A stretch of 49,306 bases of DNA from contig CAIQUS010000240.1 in the NCBI GenBank assembly GCA_903875045.1, positions 1-49,306 on the forward strand, given 5' to 3'. Origin of the DNA: an uncultured Bacteroidales bacterium. Its GTDB lineage: Bacteria > Bacteroidota > Bacteroidia > Bacteroidales > FEN-979. Below the pieces are notes generated by a model. It was not told where the DNA came from and ran no database searches. It saw nothing but the letters and a program-made list of their open reading frames with translations. A program made the translations under genes and the position numbers. Shown piece by piece: positions 1-11,500 of the stretch; positions within the stretch are counted from its first letter, which is position 1, and the number at the start of each line of letters is the position of its first letter.

Positions 1-1
1 C

Positions 2-1291
2 GACAACTTCTACCTCAATATACAATATCCTCCCGCTAATATGTCTGCCGGGGTTTATCATATAGTTCTTCTGCCGCAAATCATCCTGAATGCCATCACA
101 ACACCCGTGAGCTGTTCCCCCGGAAATAATGGAAAAATCATCGTACAGCCTTCGGGGGGGGCAGGAGGTTTTTCTTATTCCTGGAACAACGGGGAAGCAA
201 CCCAGTCTGTCAGTGGTTTGTCGTGCGGGACCTATACCGTAACCGTCACGGATGCGAATAACTGTCATGCTGTCGGGAGTTGGAAAATTACCACAGACCT
301 GATGATTGCCGGTACCCTTCATCTGGCAAGTTGTACACCCGGGAACGATGGCTGGATCGAACTGACTGTTTCCGGTGGATGTACTCCGTTTACTTACAGT
401 TGGACAACGGGGCAGTATACCAGGGATATCCATAATCTTACCTGCGGGACATATTATGGAGTCACGGTAAAAGATGCATCGTGCGGTTATCAAACGGACA
501 GCTGGGTATATGAAGATATTTTAATGAACACGGTGGTTACCGATGCAGGCGCAGGCTGCTGGGACGGGGCCATTGATCTGACTGTTACATGTGGCGCCGG
601 ACCATATAGTTACCTGTGGTCGACTATGGAAACAACCCAGGATATCGCTAATTTAAGCGCCGGAACTTATTGCGTCACTGTGACGGATGCCAATAGTTTC
701 AGTAAAATCTGCTGCTGGGTGGTAAATTCGTTGAAATCGACCTGCCGGTCAAATTTCCTGCAGGAACTGACCATTCCCAATGGGGCAAATAATTGTTACG
801 ATGCGTTCCAAAATATTGTCGTTGCAGGCTATGGAACGATTTTTACCGTTGAGGCAGGAGGCATGGCAACGATGATTGCCGGTGAAAGGATAAACTACCT
901 GCCCGGAACAAAGGTTGATTGGGGAGGTTTCATGCATGGTTATATTACAACAAATGCACAATACTGCACTTTTAAGAACAGCGAATGGGGCACAGACATG
1001 AATGGTACGGGCGAAGAATCCCTGGTAACACCCAATCATTCTTCAAACCGGTTATTTAGTGTATATCCCAACCCAACCAATGGAGATTTCATTCTCGAAT
1101 TAAGCGGTGATCAAATTGATGCAAAGGTTTCCGTTGAAATCTATTCGATGAGGGGAGAAAAGATAATAACAGCTGAACTGGAAGGAGAACGGAAGCATGA
1201 GTTCTCATTGACTGACCGGCCAACAGGTGTCTATTTTATCCGGGTGGTTACGGGGAATAATACGGGTGCCGGGAAGATCATCAGGCAATAG
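2..1291 (+). CDS. T9SS-secreted SprB-repeat surface protein, 5' end missing
   Basis: The reading frame is already open at base 2 and encodes DNFYLNIQYPPANMSAG, which aligns with HFYLSIQYPPNGLSAG near the N-terminus of the next gene. The ATG at 41 is therefore internal, and the true start with its signal peptide lies upstream of the window. Three SprB-type repeats follow, each with a C-x-(G/D)-(N/D)-G motif, an 'SYxW' strand and a 'GTYxVTVTDA' strand. Next comes a Cys-bounded all-beta segment (about nt 780-975) resembling the '3-coathanger stack' region that often precedes T9SS signals. The last 80 residues (FSVYPNPTNGDF to the C-terminal KIIRQ) are a classical type A sorting domain. The product should cross the outer membrane through T9SS and be attached or released as an adhesin or structural surface protein. 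No enzymatic domain is visible. Only 68 bp separate it from its paralogue downstream. Confidence 0.85.
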   Translation, partial: DNFYLNIQYPPANMSAGVYHIVLLPQIILNAITTPVSCSPGNNGKIIVQPSGGAGGFSYSWNNGEATQSVSGLSCGTYTVTVTDANNCHAVGSWKITTDLMIAGTLHLASCTPGNDGWIELTVSGGCTPFTYSWTTGQYTRDIHNLTCGTYYGVTVKDASCGYQTDSWVYEDILMNTVVTDAGAGCWDGAIDLTVTCGAGPYSYLWSTMETTQDIANLSAGTYCVTVTDANSFSKICCWVVNSLKSTCRSNFLQELTIPNGANNCYDAFQNIVVAGYGTIFTVEAGGMATMIAGERINYLPGTKVDWGGFMHGYITTNAQYCTFKNSEWGTDMNGTGEESLVTPNHSSNRLFSVYPNPTNGDFILELSGDQIDAKVSVEIYSMRGEKIITAELEGERKHEFSLTDRPTGVYFIRVVTGNNTGAGKIIRQ

Positions 1292-1359
1292 AACACTTAT
1301 AGGGAATTATATGTTTTTCGTTCATCAGGTATTTGTAGTCGAAGTTAATTCAATGTGTT

Positions 1360-4300
1360 ATGAAAACAAGTTATAAGAAAGTATCCGCGAACCCGATAAA
1401 ATTGTTTCTTGCGGTTATCCTGTTTATGCTGGTACTGTCAAACACGGCCAGATCGCAAACCTCTAACTCACCGGTGTGCGACGGCCAGGCAATCAATTTG
1501 TTTTGTGCCCCATTAAATGGTTGCGGGATTCCGGGGGCAATATACACATGGACGAGTGCAAGTGGATGGAGTTCAACGGAAAAGGATCCTGTTATTCTTC
1601 CTGGCACTGCGGGTTATGGACCCGGTCACTTTTACCTGAGTATACAGTATCCGCCGAATGGTTTATCCGCTGGATCGGTTTCTGTTACAACAACCCAGCT
1701 GCTGGTGGCGGGTTCAATAAGTGCTAACCAGACAATTTGTGCCGGCAATACTCCGGCACTGCTAACCGGCGTTGCGCCTTCAAACGGAACAGCCCGGACT
1801 TACCAGTGGCAGAGTTCAACCGATAATCTCTCGTTTGGCAACATCCCCGGCGCGACCAACCTGAATTACCAACCAGGGGTACTGAATGCAACCATGTACT
1901 ACCGGCAGATGCAGAATGCAACGGGTGTTTGCGGAGGACCGCTTGCCACGAATACGGTAACTGTGACCGTAAGCCCGGCAATGGTAATATCGGATGTTCA
2001 TGTAAGCGATGTAAGTTGCAATGGAGGCCACGAAGGGGCAATTTCAATGACCGTGACCGGAAGCACCCCTCCGTATACTTATGTTTGGAGTAATGGCAGC
2101 ATTACTCCAAACATTTCACAGTTATATGCCGGTAACTATTCTGTGACAGGAACCTCTTCATCCGGATGTTTCACTGTGGGTACCTGGGAGGTGAAGGAAC
2201 CATTGCCAATATTGTTGTCATATACCATCATCTCCGACTGTTCTGTTGGTTCAATCAATTTAACGGTATCGGGCGGCACTTTCCCATATTTTTATTTATG
2301 GGATTATCAGAATAAAACCTCCAAAGACCTGACAAACGTACCGGCAGGAACCTACACCGTTGTTGTTACTGATAGCCATGGTTGCCAAAACTCAGTTACC
2401 ATTACCGTAACAACACTTATTTGTGATTTCGGCGATGCTCCTCAACCAACCTATCCCACAACATTGGCAACCTATAATGGCGCACGCCATGTGATTTCAG
2501 CAGGATTTAAATTGGGAATTGAGATCGATGCTGAAAATGAAGGTCAGCCCAGCGCCCAGGCTACCGATGACGACAAAAAACCTATCTCTGGTCCCGATGA
2601 TGAAGATGGCGTTACAGTACCCCAATTGCATGCAGGTAGTCAGACTAATATAGATGTTTATACGATAAACAGTAAGGCTGGCTGGCTTCAAGGTTGGATT
2701 GATTTTGACGGCAATGGTTGGGACAACATGAACTCCGGGGACAAGGTTATTTATAATTTTTTCATTCCTGCCGGTACAAAATATACTCAAATTCCCTTTC
2801 AAGTACCTACATCTGCTCAGCCCAGACAAACCGTTGCCCGTTTCAGACTCAGTACGGTAACCGACCTTGATGTAACGGGTTTGGCGCCGGACGGGGAAGT
2901 GGAAGATATGTTTGTGCAAATTCTCCCACCTGTTAATCCAGGCCCAGATCCAGGAAATGATACTATTTGTATAGGCGATACAATAAGACTTGATACGATG
3001 GCCATTGGCCTTGGCTATCCTCCAAATACACTTCCGGGAGGTTATCCTTATGTATATCATTGGACATCAATTCCGTGGGGGTTTAATTCATATCTGAAAA
3101 ACCCGATTGCCGCACCGGGGCTGCCTACAACATATCATCTTCTGATTACCGATGCAGCAGGCAATGTGGCATCAGGTGTTACGCATGCCGTGCCCGACAG
3201 TTGTGATTTTGGTGATGCTCCTGAAAGCAAAACCAACTATCCCACAAAGATACTTCCAGACAACGGGGCCCGGCATCTTAAAAAACTCAATGGTGTTTGG
3301 CTTGGTGATAAAATCGATTACGAAATGGATGGACAGCCAAATAACAGTGCTCTTGGCGATGACATTGGACCTCCATTGGCTGATGAAGATGGTGTAATAA
3401 TTCCGGATGATTTGCTTCCATGTGTGATCGGTCCTCAAATATGTATGCGCGTCATAGCCCATGGTCCCGGCTATTTGAATGCCTGGGTGGATTTTGATTT
3501 GAATACCTCATGGATCCCATCGGAACAAATTTTTTCGAATCTTCCACTGACTACAGGTGATAATCATCTCATTTTCAATATTCCGGCATGGGCTAAAACC
3601 AAGTGTAATACTTTTGCCAGGTTCAGGTTTACTGCTGATAAAATCACCTTGGGTTTCATCCCTCCTACAGGTCAGTGGGACGATGGCGAAGTGGAAGATT
3701 ATGAAATTTATATCCCTTCATACACAGGCGATGGCAGTATTGTAACACGCAAGCGGAGATCAAATGTTACCTGTTATGGCGGATATGATGGTGCAGTTGA
3801 ATTATCTGTTACGGGAGGGGTTTCGCCCTATTCATTTTTATGGAACAATGGTGCAACAACGCAAAACCTTACCGGATTGCAGGCAGGTCAATATGCTGTT
3901 GCCGTGACAGATTTCAATGGAGAAACAGTACATGATTCTGTAACCATTTATCAATTTCTGCCGCAAACTGCAGAAGCCGGTCCTGATCAACTGAATATTC
4001 CTGATACCATGATAACCCTGCAGGGTAGCCGACCGGGTAATGGTAGTGGTACATGGAGCATTGTGAACGGGTCAGGCGGAATAATAGAAGATGTGAACGA
4101 TCCCTTAAGTAATTTCTACGGAATTGTGGGACAAAACTATCTTTTAAGTTGGACAATCTCTGACGAGTGTGGTTCCAGTACTGATAATACCGGAATTACC
4201 TTTGTCTATTTCGGCAAAGATTATGGTGACGCCCCGGAACCGAAATATCATACAACCAACAGTTTAAACGGCCCTTGTCATTTGGCTGTTGGAACACGGA

Positions 4301-7300
4301 TATTGGGAACCCAGATTGATGCCGAACCAAACGGCCAACCCGATGGGACCGCAACCGGAGATGATAGCAATGGTGCTACACCGAATGATGAAAAGGGTGT
4401 TGTGATCCCACCCTTGATCGGTGGTCAGATGAACACGATTACCGTTACAACCAAATCTGTACTGACACCAGGTTGCTCCACGTTCCTGCAAGGTTGGATT
4501 GATTTTAACTGCAATGGTATCTGGACTGATCAGGGAGAACAAATATTTACCAATTATCCAATATATGGGAATAACAGTCCCGTTACTTTTACGTATAATA
4601 TCTATGTGCCATCCAGCACCGGCAATGTTGGTTCATTTGCCAGGTTCAGGATAAGCTCTGCCCAGAATCTTGGTCCCGACGGATGCAGCAATACCGATGG
4701 TGAAGTCGAAGATTATATGGTGCAAATCATGGATTCAGTTGATTATGATACGATATGCGAAGGTTCTCCCATTCCTTTAACTGCAGTAATCACTGGGGGA
4801 GTTTCTCCATATTCTTTCATGTGGTCATCAAATCCGCCGGGATTTGTTTCTGAAATACAAAATCCCACGGTCTGTCCGTCAACATCAACAACATACACCC
4901 TGAAAAGGACCGATGCTGTTGGTCAGGTAAAGTATTTTGCCCAAAGAAAGGTCATTTTCCCCTGCGATTATGGAGATTTACCTGATGACACGACAAATAT
5001 ATTTGATTTTCAGACCTTGATTGCCAGCAATGGTGCGCGGCATATTGTTAATCCGGAAATCAAACTTGGTACTCATATTCATGCAGAAGCCAATGGAGTT
5101 CCAAAGCCAATGGCTGACGGGGATGATTATAACACCCCTGTTGATGACGAGGATGGTATTACACAAGGCGGCCATCAGGTGTACAGTCTCTTAAAGGGTA
5201 ATAATTATATTGAGGTAACAGCTTCTATTACCGGTCGTTTGAGCGCATGGGTTGATTTGGACCAGAATCACATTTTGAATAATACCAATGAACGGGTATG
5301 GACCAATCTGGTTGTCAGTCCATCAGGCACATACACCCTGAATATACCCGCAACCGCCCTTAACGGAAATACGTATGCCCGGTTCAGGTTCACGAAGGAT
5401 CCGGTTGGTACGCCAATACCTTATGGAATGGAAATGAACGGGGAAGTGGAAGATTACTGGGTGAGAATTGGTGACACACTCTGCCCTCCTGATTTATGGG
5501 CCCAGGATCATCCGGATGATTTGGGCTATGAGCCAAATACCATTACCTCCGGTGGTGACTTATATCAGAGTGAAGATATTTGGGTGAGAAATTTTAATGT
5601 TGATCCATCTGTTTGGAACCAGATCCATTTGCCGCATGAAAACCCTGAATACACGGCATACCCGCCTCCACACGATTATGTTCATGTGCAGATAAGGAAT
5701 AAAGGCTGCAAGCCATCTTCAATATTTGACAATGTTACCTTATACTGGGCAAAAGCATCTACGGCGCTTTCCTGGGAAGATCCCTGGAAAGGAGGAGGCG
5801 CACCTTATTTAGGTCATCCGATGGGCGGTATTATAGGTGTCATTCCTATTCCTCCAATCCAGCCCGGTGAATCAGTATACCTGAACCATTCCTGGGATCC
5901 GCCTAACCCTGCCGATTATACAGGCGACCCGAACATGTCAATGGACCATTTTTGTTTTCTCGCACGCATTGAACCAGGAATTACATTTTCGGAAGGGTCT
6001 GTTTTATGGCAAAATGTTGCCAACAACAACAATATCGTATGGAAAAATGTGATCGTTGTCGATAATGTTGCCAATAAGAAAAATGGATTTGTGATCGGAA
6101 ACAAGTTAAATGTCCCCCTTTCGCAAAAACTCTTTTTTATTGTCCCGCCAGGTGAAGAATCAAATTCAATTTTTCATGCAGCTACAGTTAAGGTAAAGCT
6201 TCAGGATTCACTCTATAAAATTTGGAAACTGGGTGGAAAGCAGGGAAACAATGTGGTCGAATTTGAAGATTCAACCCTGCAACTAATGGCCAACGGGGCG
6301 TACATCACGAATTTAAACCTGGGACCCAACTCGACTTTTGCCGTATCCATTGATTTTGACCGTAATGCCGTACCCTACGACACCTTGCAAATTCTGGCTG
6401 ATTACAGGCTCAACGTTCAACAATCTGCTGCAGGCAGCATGGTTGTTGAAGGAGGAATTCAATTTTTAATAAACCAATGTTTTCTGCATCCTCCGGATAT
6501 CCTGGTAAATCAAAAAAATGTTTCCTGTAGCGGAGGCAATGATGGAAGATTGAGTGTAACAATAAGCGGGGGTAAGACACCGTATACATTCATGTGGAGC
6601 AACGGAGCTGCCTCACAGAACATATCAGGGTTATCAACAGGTAATTATACAGTTACTGTGACTGATGCGACAGGTTGCACCAATACTGCCAGTCAGAACA
6701 TTGTGGTAGGCCCTCCGGTTGTGGCAGGGGTGACTATTACGGCCTCCGCCAATCAGGTTTGTTCAGGTTCCATGGCAACATTTACAGCACATCCTGTCAA
6801 TGGAGGAATAATTCTGCCAACTTATCAGTGGCGGGTGAATGGTATAAATGCAGGGTCAAATATGCCTGTATTTAGTTACTTTCCTTCTGATGGCGATATG
6901 GTTTCCTGCATTATGACATCAACACATCCATGCGTAACGGGAAATCCGGCCACATCGAATATATTGACTATGACGGTGAATCCGCTTCCTGTACCGGTCA
7001 TTTCGGGACCTGGATCTGTGAATGTTAATTCGACCGGAAATGTTTATACCACCGGGGCAGGAATGCAGAAATACGGGTGGACAGTTTCTGCAGGCGGCAC
7101 CATCACTTCAGGAGCAGGGACCAATGCCATTGTGGTTTCCTGGACCACTGCAGGGGCAAAAGTTGTTACAGTCAGCTACTCCAATCCAAATGGATGCGGT
7201 AATACCGGCAGCAAGACGGTCACGGTTATTCCTGTGATACCAACCAGCCTGACGTTGGCAAATGCAACCATCACCAACGGCCAGTCAATGTGCTATAATG

Positions 7301-7776
7301 CTACCCAAACCATTACCGTAGCCGGCAACGGCTCTACATTTACCGTGGTAAATGGCGGCAGCGCGACCCTGATTGGAGGGATTGCTATAGTCATTTGGCC
7401 TATCACCCATATTGAACCCGGCGGTTATTTCCATGCCTATATCGCCCCCACGGGCCCATGGTGCGGAACAAAGTCTGCTTCAATTATGGCAGTTCCCCAA
7501 ACAGAACCCGATCCTTACCCGGTTCAGGAAAAATCGTTCTTTACGGTTTACCCCAACCCCACCACCGGCGGGTTCTCCCTGGAACTCAAAGGATTGGAAG
7601 AAACCGCTGAACTCAAAGTCGAAATGTACGGAATGCTTGGTGACCGTGTGTTTTCTGCAGCGCTGCATGGCCAGAGGAAATATGATCTAACGCTGGATGG
7701 AAAACCGGTCGGGGTCTATTTCATCCGTGTGGTCAGTGGGAAACTTGCCGGAACGGGAAAGATTATCAAACAGTAA
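1360..7776 (+). CDS. Giant T9SS surface protein with SprB repeats and four GEVED domains
   Basis: This 2138-residue protein begins with a signal peptide (residues 1-33, ending TARSQ). An Ig-like segment (34-110) and SprB-type repeats (about 215-350) follow. Four GEVED modules start with (C)D[FY]GDAP or DYGDLP and end with the diagnostic GEVED(Y/M): about 354-520, 613-785, 955-1124 and 1202-1371. Between modules two and three lie a SprB repeat (800-865) and a PKD/Ig-like region. Residues 1376-1708 are an unassigned beta-rich domain, followed by SprB (1714-1784), a PKD-like domain (1875-1957), a coathanger-like module (1968-2037) and a T9SS sorting domain (2054-2138). Acidic DDEDG motifs in each GEVED module suggest calcium binding (inference). 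The role is probably adhesion or surface layer. Its 3' end is near-duplicated at the end of the next giant gene. Confidence 0.9.
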   Translation: MKTSYKKVSANPIKLFLAVILFMLVLSNTARSQTSNSPVCDGQAINLFCAPLNGCGIPGAIYTWTSASGWSSTEKDPVILPGTAGYGPGHFYLSIQYPPNGLSAGSVSVTTTQLLVAGSISANQTICAGNTPALLTGVAPSNGTARTYQWQSSTDNLSFGNIPGATNLNYQPGVLNATMYYRQMQNATGVCGGPLATNTVTVTVSPAMVISDVHVSDVSCNGGHEGAISMTVTGSTPPYTYVWSNGSITPNISQLYAGNYSVTGTSSSGCFTVGTWEVKEPLPILLSYTIISDCSVGSINLTVSGGTFPYFYLWDYQNKTSKDLTNVPAGTYTVVVTDSHGCQNSVTITVTTLICDFGDAPQPTYPTTLATYNGARHVISAGFKLGIEIDAENEGQPSAQATDDDKKPISGPDDEDGVTVPQLHAGSQTNIDVYTINSKAGWLQGWIDFDGNGWDNMNSGDKVIYNFFIPAGTKYTQIPFQVPTSAQPRQTVARFRLSTVTDLDVTGLAPDGEVEDMFVQILPPVNPGPDPGNDTICIGDTIRLDTMAIGLGYPPNTLPGGYPYVYHWTSIPWGFNSYLKNPIAAPGLPTTYHLLITDAAGNVASGVTHAVPDSCDFGDAPESKTNYPTKILPDNGARHLKKLNGVWLGDKIDYEMDGQPNNSALGDDIGPPLADEDGVIIPDDLLPCVIGPQICMRVIAHGPGYLNAWVDFDLNTSWIPSEQIFSNLPLTTGDNHLIFNIPAWAKTKCNTFARFRFTADKITLGFIPPTGQWDDGEVEDYEIYIPSYTGDGSIVTRKRRSNVTCYGGYDGAVELSVTGGVSPYSFLWNNGATTQNLTGLQAGQYAVAVTDFNGETVHDSVTIYQFLPQTAEAGPDQLNIPDTMITLQGSRPGNGSGTWSIVNGSGGIIEDVNDPLSNFYGIVGQNYLLSWTISDECGSSTDNTGITFVYFGKDYGDAPEPKYHTTNSLNGPCHLAVGTRILGTQIDAEPNGQPDGTATGDDSNGATPNDEKGVVIPPLIGGQMNTITVTTKSVLTPGCSTFLQGWIDFNCNGIWTDQGEQIFTNYPIYGNNSPVTFTYNIYVPSSTGNVGSFARFRISSAQNLGPDGCSNTDGEVEDYMVQIMDSVDYDTICEGSPIPLTAVITGGVSPYSFMWSSNPPGFVSEIQNPTVCPSTSTTYTLKRTDAVGQVKYFAQRKVIFPCDYGDLPDDTTNIFDFQTLIASNGARHIVNPEIKLGTHIHAEANGVPKPMADGDDYNTPVDDEDGITQGGHQVYSLLKGNNYIEVTASITGRLSAWVDLDQNHILNNTNERVWTNLVVSPSGTYTLNIPATALNGNTYARFRFTKDPVGTPIPYGMEMNGEVEDYWVRIGDTLCPPDLWAQDHPDDLGYEPNTITSGGDLYQSEDIWVRNFNVDPSVWNQIHLPHENPEYTAYPPPHDYVHVQIRNKGCKPSSIFDNVTLYWAKASTALSWEDPWKGGGAPYLGHPMGGIIGVIPIPPIQPGESVYLNHSWDPPNPADYTGDPNMSMDHFCFLARIEPGITFSEGSVLWQNVANNNNIVWKNVIVVDNVANKKNGFVIGNKLNVPLSQKLFFIVPPGEESNSIFHAATVKVKLQDSLYKIWKLGGKQGNNVVEFEDSTLQLMANGAYITNLNLGPNSTFAVSIDFDRNAVPYDTLQILADYRLNVQQSAAGSMVVEGGIQFLINQCFLHPPDILVNQKNVSCSGGNDGRLSVTISGGKTPYTFMWSNGAASQNISGLSTGNYTVTVTDATGCTNTASQNIVVGPPVVAGVTITASANQVCSGSMATFTAHPVNGGIILPTYQWRVNGINAGSNMPVFSYFPSDGDMVSCIMTSTHPCVTGNPATSNILTMTVNPLPVPVISGPGSVNVNSTGNVYTTGAGMQKYGWTVSAGGTITSGAGTNAIVVSWTTAGAKVVTVSYSNPNGCGNTGSKTVTVIPVIPTSLTLANATITNGQSMCYNATQTITVAGNGSTFTVVNGGSATLIGGIAIVIWPITHIEPGGYFHAYIAPTGPWCGTKSASIMAVPQTEPDPYPVQEKSFFTVYPNPTTGGFSLELKGLEETAELKVEMYGMLGDRVFSAALHGQRKYDLTLDGKPVGVYFIRVVSGKLAGTGKIIKQ

Positions 7777-7958
7777 TGGCTTTTTAAGCAATATTTATGC
7801 AATAAAAAGGGGGATCGAATGGAGATCTCTCTTTTTTTATACCCCTGCTTGTCAGCCCGGGTCAAGTTGCCAATCAGGTTGCAGATGGCAAGCGTCAGGA
7901 AGAATAATATCACCCATTCTGGGTTTTTAATACGGTGTTTTACAATTCTTTCTACAAT
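7471..7958 (+). repeat. Duplicated 3'-end block, copy A (sorting domain, terminator and flank)
   Basis: These 488 bp align almost end to end with 15069-15555. The block covers the last about 100 codons of the giant gene, its stop codon, the terminator hairpin and about 120 bp of non-coding DNA, down to the shared TCTACAAT. Conservation of the non-coding part shows that DNA was duplicated, not only a protein domain constrained. Confidence 0.85.
7804..7838 (+). terminator. Rho-independent terminator of the GEVED/SprB gene
   Basis: The A-tract and GGGGGATC pair with GATCTCTCT across a 7-nt loop and run into a T-tract. Two pairs are G-U, so this hairpin is a slightly decayed version of the perfect one at 15403-15436. 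Confidence 0.75.
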
Positions 7959-7980
7959 AATATTAGCCCTTCGGGCTTTG
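7950..7980 (+). repeat. Palindromic interspersed element, forward copy
   Basis: The sequence has the form TCTACAAT-AATATT-AGCCCTTCGGGCTTT, with the palindromic core AGCCCTTCGGGCT at 7965-7977. The same about 30-nt family occurs in the opposite orientation at 8142 and 8194 and in two clusters at 31.2-31.5 kb. Confidence 0.7.
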
Positions 7981-8141
7981 GGAAAATTTAGGTGTTGTGT
8001 CAGGCTGAGTGATAAAATCAGATTGGGATAAAATGGTACATCCTAAATAAATTCCAAATTCCAAGTGCCAAATTCTAAATCCGAAGGGGGAAAACCAATG
8101 GGAGGAATGATATGATAGCAGCAGGTAAAGAATAGTTTTCC

Positions 8142-8222
8142 AATAAATCCCGAAGGGATGACATGATTGTAGAACGGTAAAGAATAGATTTTCAATAAAT
8201 CCCGAAGGGATGACATGATTAT
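8142..8222 (-). repeat. Two reverse-oriented copies of the palindromic element
   Basis: Two copies of AATAAATCCCGAAGGGATGA followed by CATGATT lie about 51 nt apart (8142-8172 and 8194-8222). Read on the minus strand they give the family consensus CTACAATCATGTCATCCCTTCGGGATTT. The intervening spacers are also similar (GTAAAGAATAG). No CRISPR-like unique spacers are present. Confidence 0.75.
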
Positions 8223-8552
8223 GGGTAGAAATGTAATGAGCCTTGACTGGCCCCCATTCCCGCCCGATTTTCACCAGAACTCAGGGAATTAACGGAAAAA
8301 CAAACTGAGTTGTTCCAGGAAATCATGCCGGAACCGAAAAGACTGTACCCGGAATGTTAACGGCCCCATACCGTTCACTCACCAAAACAACCTGTCAATC
8401 AAACAACGTTACCGTTCACACATTGTAATGGTATTATTGGCATGAAGTATCTTAATATTGACATTCCAATCATGACTCCTTACTGATATTATTAAGCAGT
8501 CACCGATAAAAGAGCGGATTATAAAATGAAACAATATTAACATCTAACTGGT
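8223..8552. other. Non-coding gap before the SdrD/LamG giant gene
   Basis: I see no gene with a credible start in this stretch. A short open run ends at a TAA near 8360 without a recognisable family. The gap probably contains the promoter of the gene starting at 8553, but I could not find a full TAnnTTTG box with a spaced TTTG. Confidence 0.5.
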
Positions 8553-11500
8553 ATGAAAAAAATTTATGTCATCCTATTCTTCCTGAGCTTTGGCCTGGAA
8601 GTTTACACTCAATGTCTACCATCATTCCCTCCTGTCGATGGAACGCCCCAGGAAACTATTTGGGTTGAAGATAACGGGTTTCTTCTCAAAACACAGGTAA
8701 ATGTCACTTCTGTACTCTCCGGTGTTACGTTTACCTATTCGATCTTTTACACAATCCCCCCTAATGTGGCCTCTGGCACAGACATTATAATTAAAGATGT
8801 AATCCCACATCCATTGATAGTAGAAACCTCCACCAATTATTCTTTCTACCAAACCTTATCGGCAACAGTTTTAACATATACCGTGCCTCCCGGAAACTAT
8901 GTACAGGGGACTTATAATTTTCAGATCAATGTCCATTTCCCGCCCGGAACTACCTGTGATGGAGCATTTATAGATAATAATTCCTGTATGGAAACCATTG
9001 GAAATTCTGGTGCATTGATGACCTCGAATCCTTTATGCACCGGATATCTATCGGTAACACCCGTTGCTGTTCGTAATCCTTTTTGTATAAGAAAGGATTC
9101 GCCGTTGCCCTATACAGGAACTGGCACAAACATTGTTTATCAAGGAGTTGTTGACGGGGAGATTGAATATAATCTGACGATATCAAAACCAAATCCACTT
9201 CACGGCAGTATCTACGGACAACAGAACTTAAGTAACATTGTGGTCACAGATTTTTTTCCCCAAAACGCGCATTACGTATCGGGTAGTATAGGAACATTCT
9301 TTAATAATTGTAACGCTGTAATAACAAATATAATTTCCCCTGTAAATTCTAATTTTGTTCAATTTACGATCTCAAATTTGCCTATAGATATATTCGAAGG
9401 AACCCCCATTATTATAGTTAGTTTAAGGATCCATTACCCTGGTAATTTTTTCCCATTGGGAACACCGCCTGTTCAAAACTGCGCAAGTTATACTGCAACT
9501 TCATGCAATTTCCCATTTCCCTTGCAAAATACCGTTACCAGCAATACAAGCTGTGCAAATGTAGCCCTTGGAGCAAATGCACCTGCCGGTTTGCCTGGAA
9601 AAGCTGTTTATATAACCAATCCGGTTCCCGGGTGTAACGGGTTTTACCGGCTATCGGTTACAAATTCGGGCACTGGTCCTCTTGATGTTTGTGATATTCT
9701 TGATAATGTTCCCAATAACGTAGTTGTTACAAAAATTGTTTTTGATACTTACCAATGGTATAGTACTCCCATTCCATTCGAACTATTTATAAACGGTAAT
9801 GGTCCTGTAACACCAATAAACAATGTCTGGTATAACACTTCATTAATATCTCCCCTGGTTGTTGAACTAAGGAATTTTGGTTCGCCAACACCACTTCAAC
9901 AAGGCAAGATATACTGCTTTGATATTTATTTTACAGTTGGCCCGAATGCCCCGAATACAACAATCAGCAATACGATGAATATAACTTACCCTCCTTCATC
10001 CACGCTGCTTCCCTCCAGTTCGACAGTTAACTTTACCATCGAAAATTATCAGCCAAAAGTGTGTGCAGTAAAGTCGGTGTGCAATAAGCTTCAATCATAT
10101 TTGTATGGAGACATAATCAGGTACAGGTTGAGAATACAGAATATAGGCAGTCAGGATCTTACATCGGCGCAAGTTACGGATGTGTTAAACTCCAATCTGG
10201 AATATGTGCCAGGCTTTGAATTATATTACTCTTCATTGGATGGAAATATAAGTTGTGGCACTTACCCTAACAAACCTGCCTCAGCAACAACGTGGCTGGT
10301 AGCTCCACCAGTTCAGACAGGCCCAACAGGCCAAACCATAACATGGAATTTACCTCCCATAGGGCCCAACTGCGATAAATTCAATTATTGGTACACTTGT
10401 CCGGTAGATGGCGTGCCATATTACTATATTGAGTTTAATGTCAGGGTTAAACAATATGCCCTGGCCGGCAGTGTGCCAAATTTCTTTACCGTAAGCGGAG
10501 GCTCACTTCTGGCACCCAAGGTGTCAAATACGGAATATATCACTGTTAACAGTGTTTATGGGGCGCAGGTAGAAAAATTGATCAGGGTTGGCACTGGACC
10601 ATGGGGAAAAACTGCAGCAGCAACTCCCGGCTCGCTTGTTACGTACAGACTTAAGTATAAAAACACCTCCAATTATCCTGTTAAGAATATTATTCTGGTA
10701 GATATGCTGCCGCAAAACTACGGATTGAATGATGACAGAATGATTTTGAACCGGACAATTCCAAACAACAGAGGCAGCCAGTTTGAACTCGAATATTCCA
10801 CCATAGTAAATACACCATCAGGCACATGGCCGTATATCATGGTCAATCAAACATTTAATTCAAATAGTCCGTCTGTTTTGGTGAATGATGATCAAAAAAT
10901 ATGTCTTCCTGAGTTGGACTTTTCACCAGCTAATTGTACACCTTCCAACCCTGTCTGGTCAACAGCCGGTTCCTACCGGAATGTGAAATTCGATTTCAGT
11001 CTGACACCACTCAAATTAGAACCCGGTGATGAATTAACCTGCGATTACAAGGTTCAGCTACCCCTTGGTACCCCATACGGAAAAATTGCATACAATAGTT
11101 TCGCATTAAGAGCAACGGGATACTACTATATTAACAGTGTCCTGCAAAATGTTTATCCATTGCCGGCAGAATCCGATCTGGCAAGTTTGACTTCTATAGG
11201 GGAAAATATGCTTTGCGGGTTTAAATACAACGACTTGAATGGCAATGGGGTGAGGGATCCCGGGGAGCCTGGGCTTGCAAACTGGGTAATTCAACTCAAC
11301 GGAGGAACTTATACCACCACAACCGATAGTTATGGAAATTACTGCTTTTCCAACCTTCCCGGTGGTACTTATACCGTTTCTGAAGTTCAACAAAATTGCT
11401 GGCATCAAACACAGCCAGACAACCCGGCAACATATACCGTTACCCTTGAAGCAGGGCAGTCTATAGGTAATTTGGAATTTGGCAATATACAGGATGTTTG

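Noticed and set aside
8276-8362. Open stretch encoding PELRELTEKQTELFQEIMP before a TAA, possibly a gene relic
   Set aside because: Short, no start codon, and no family I can name. It may be chance.
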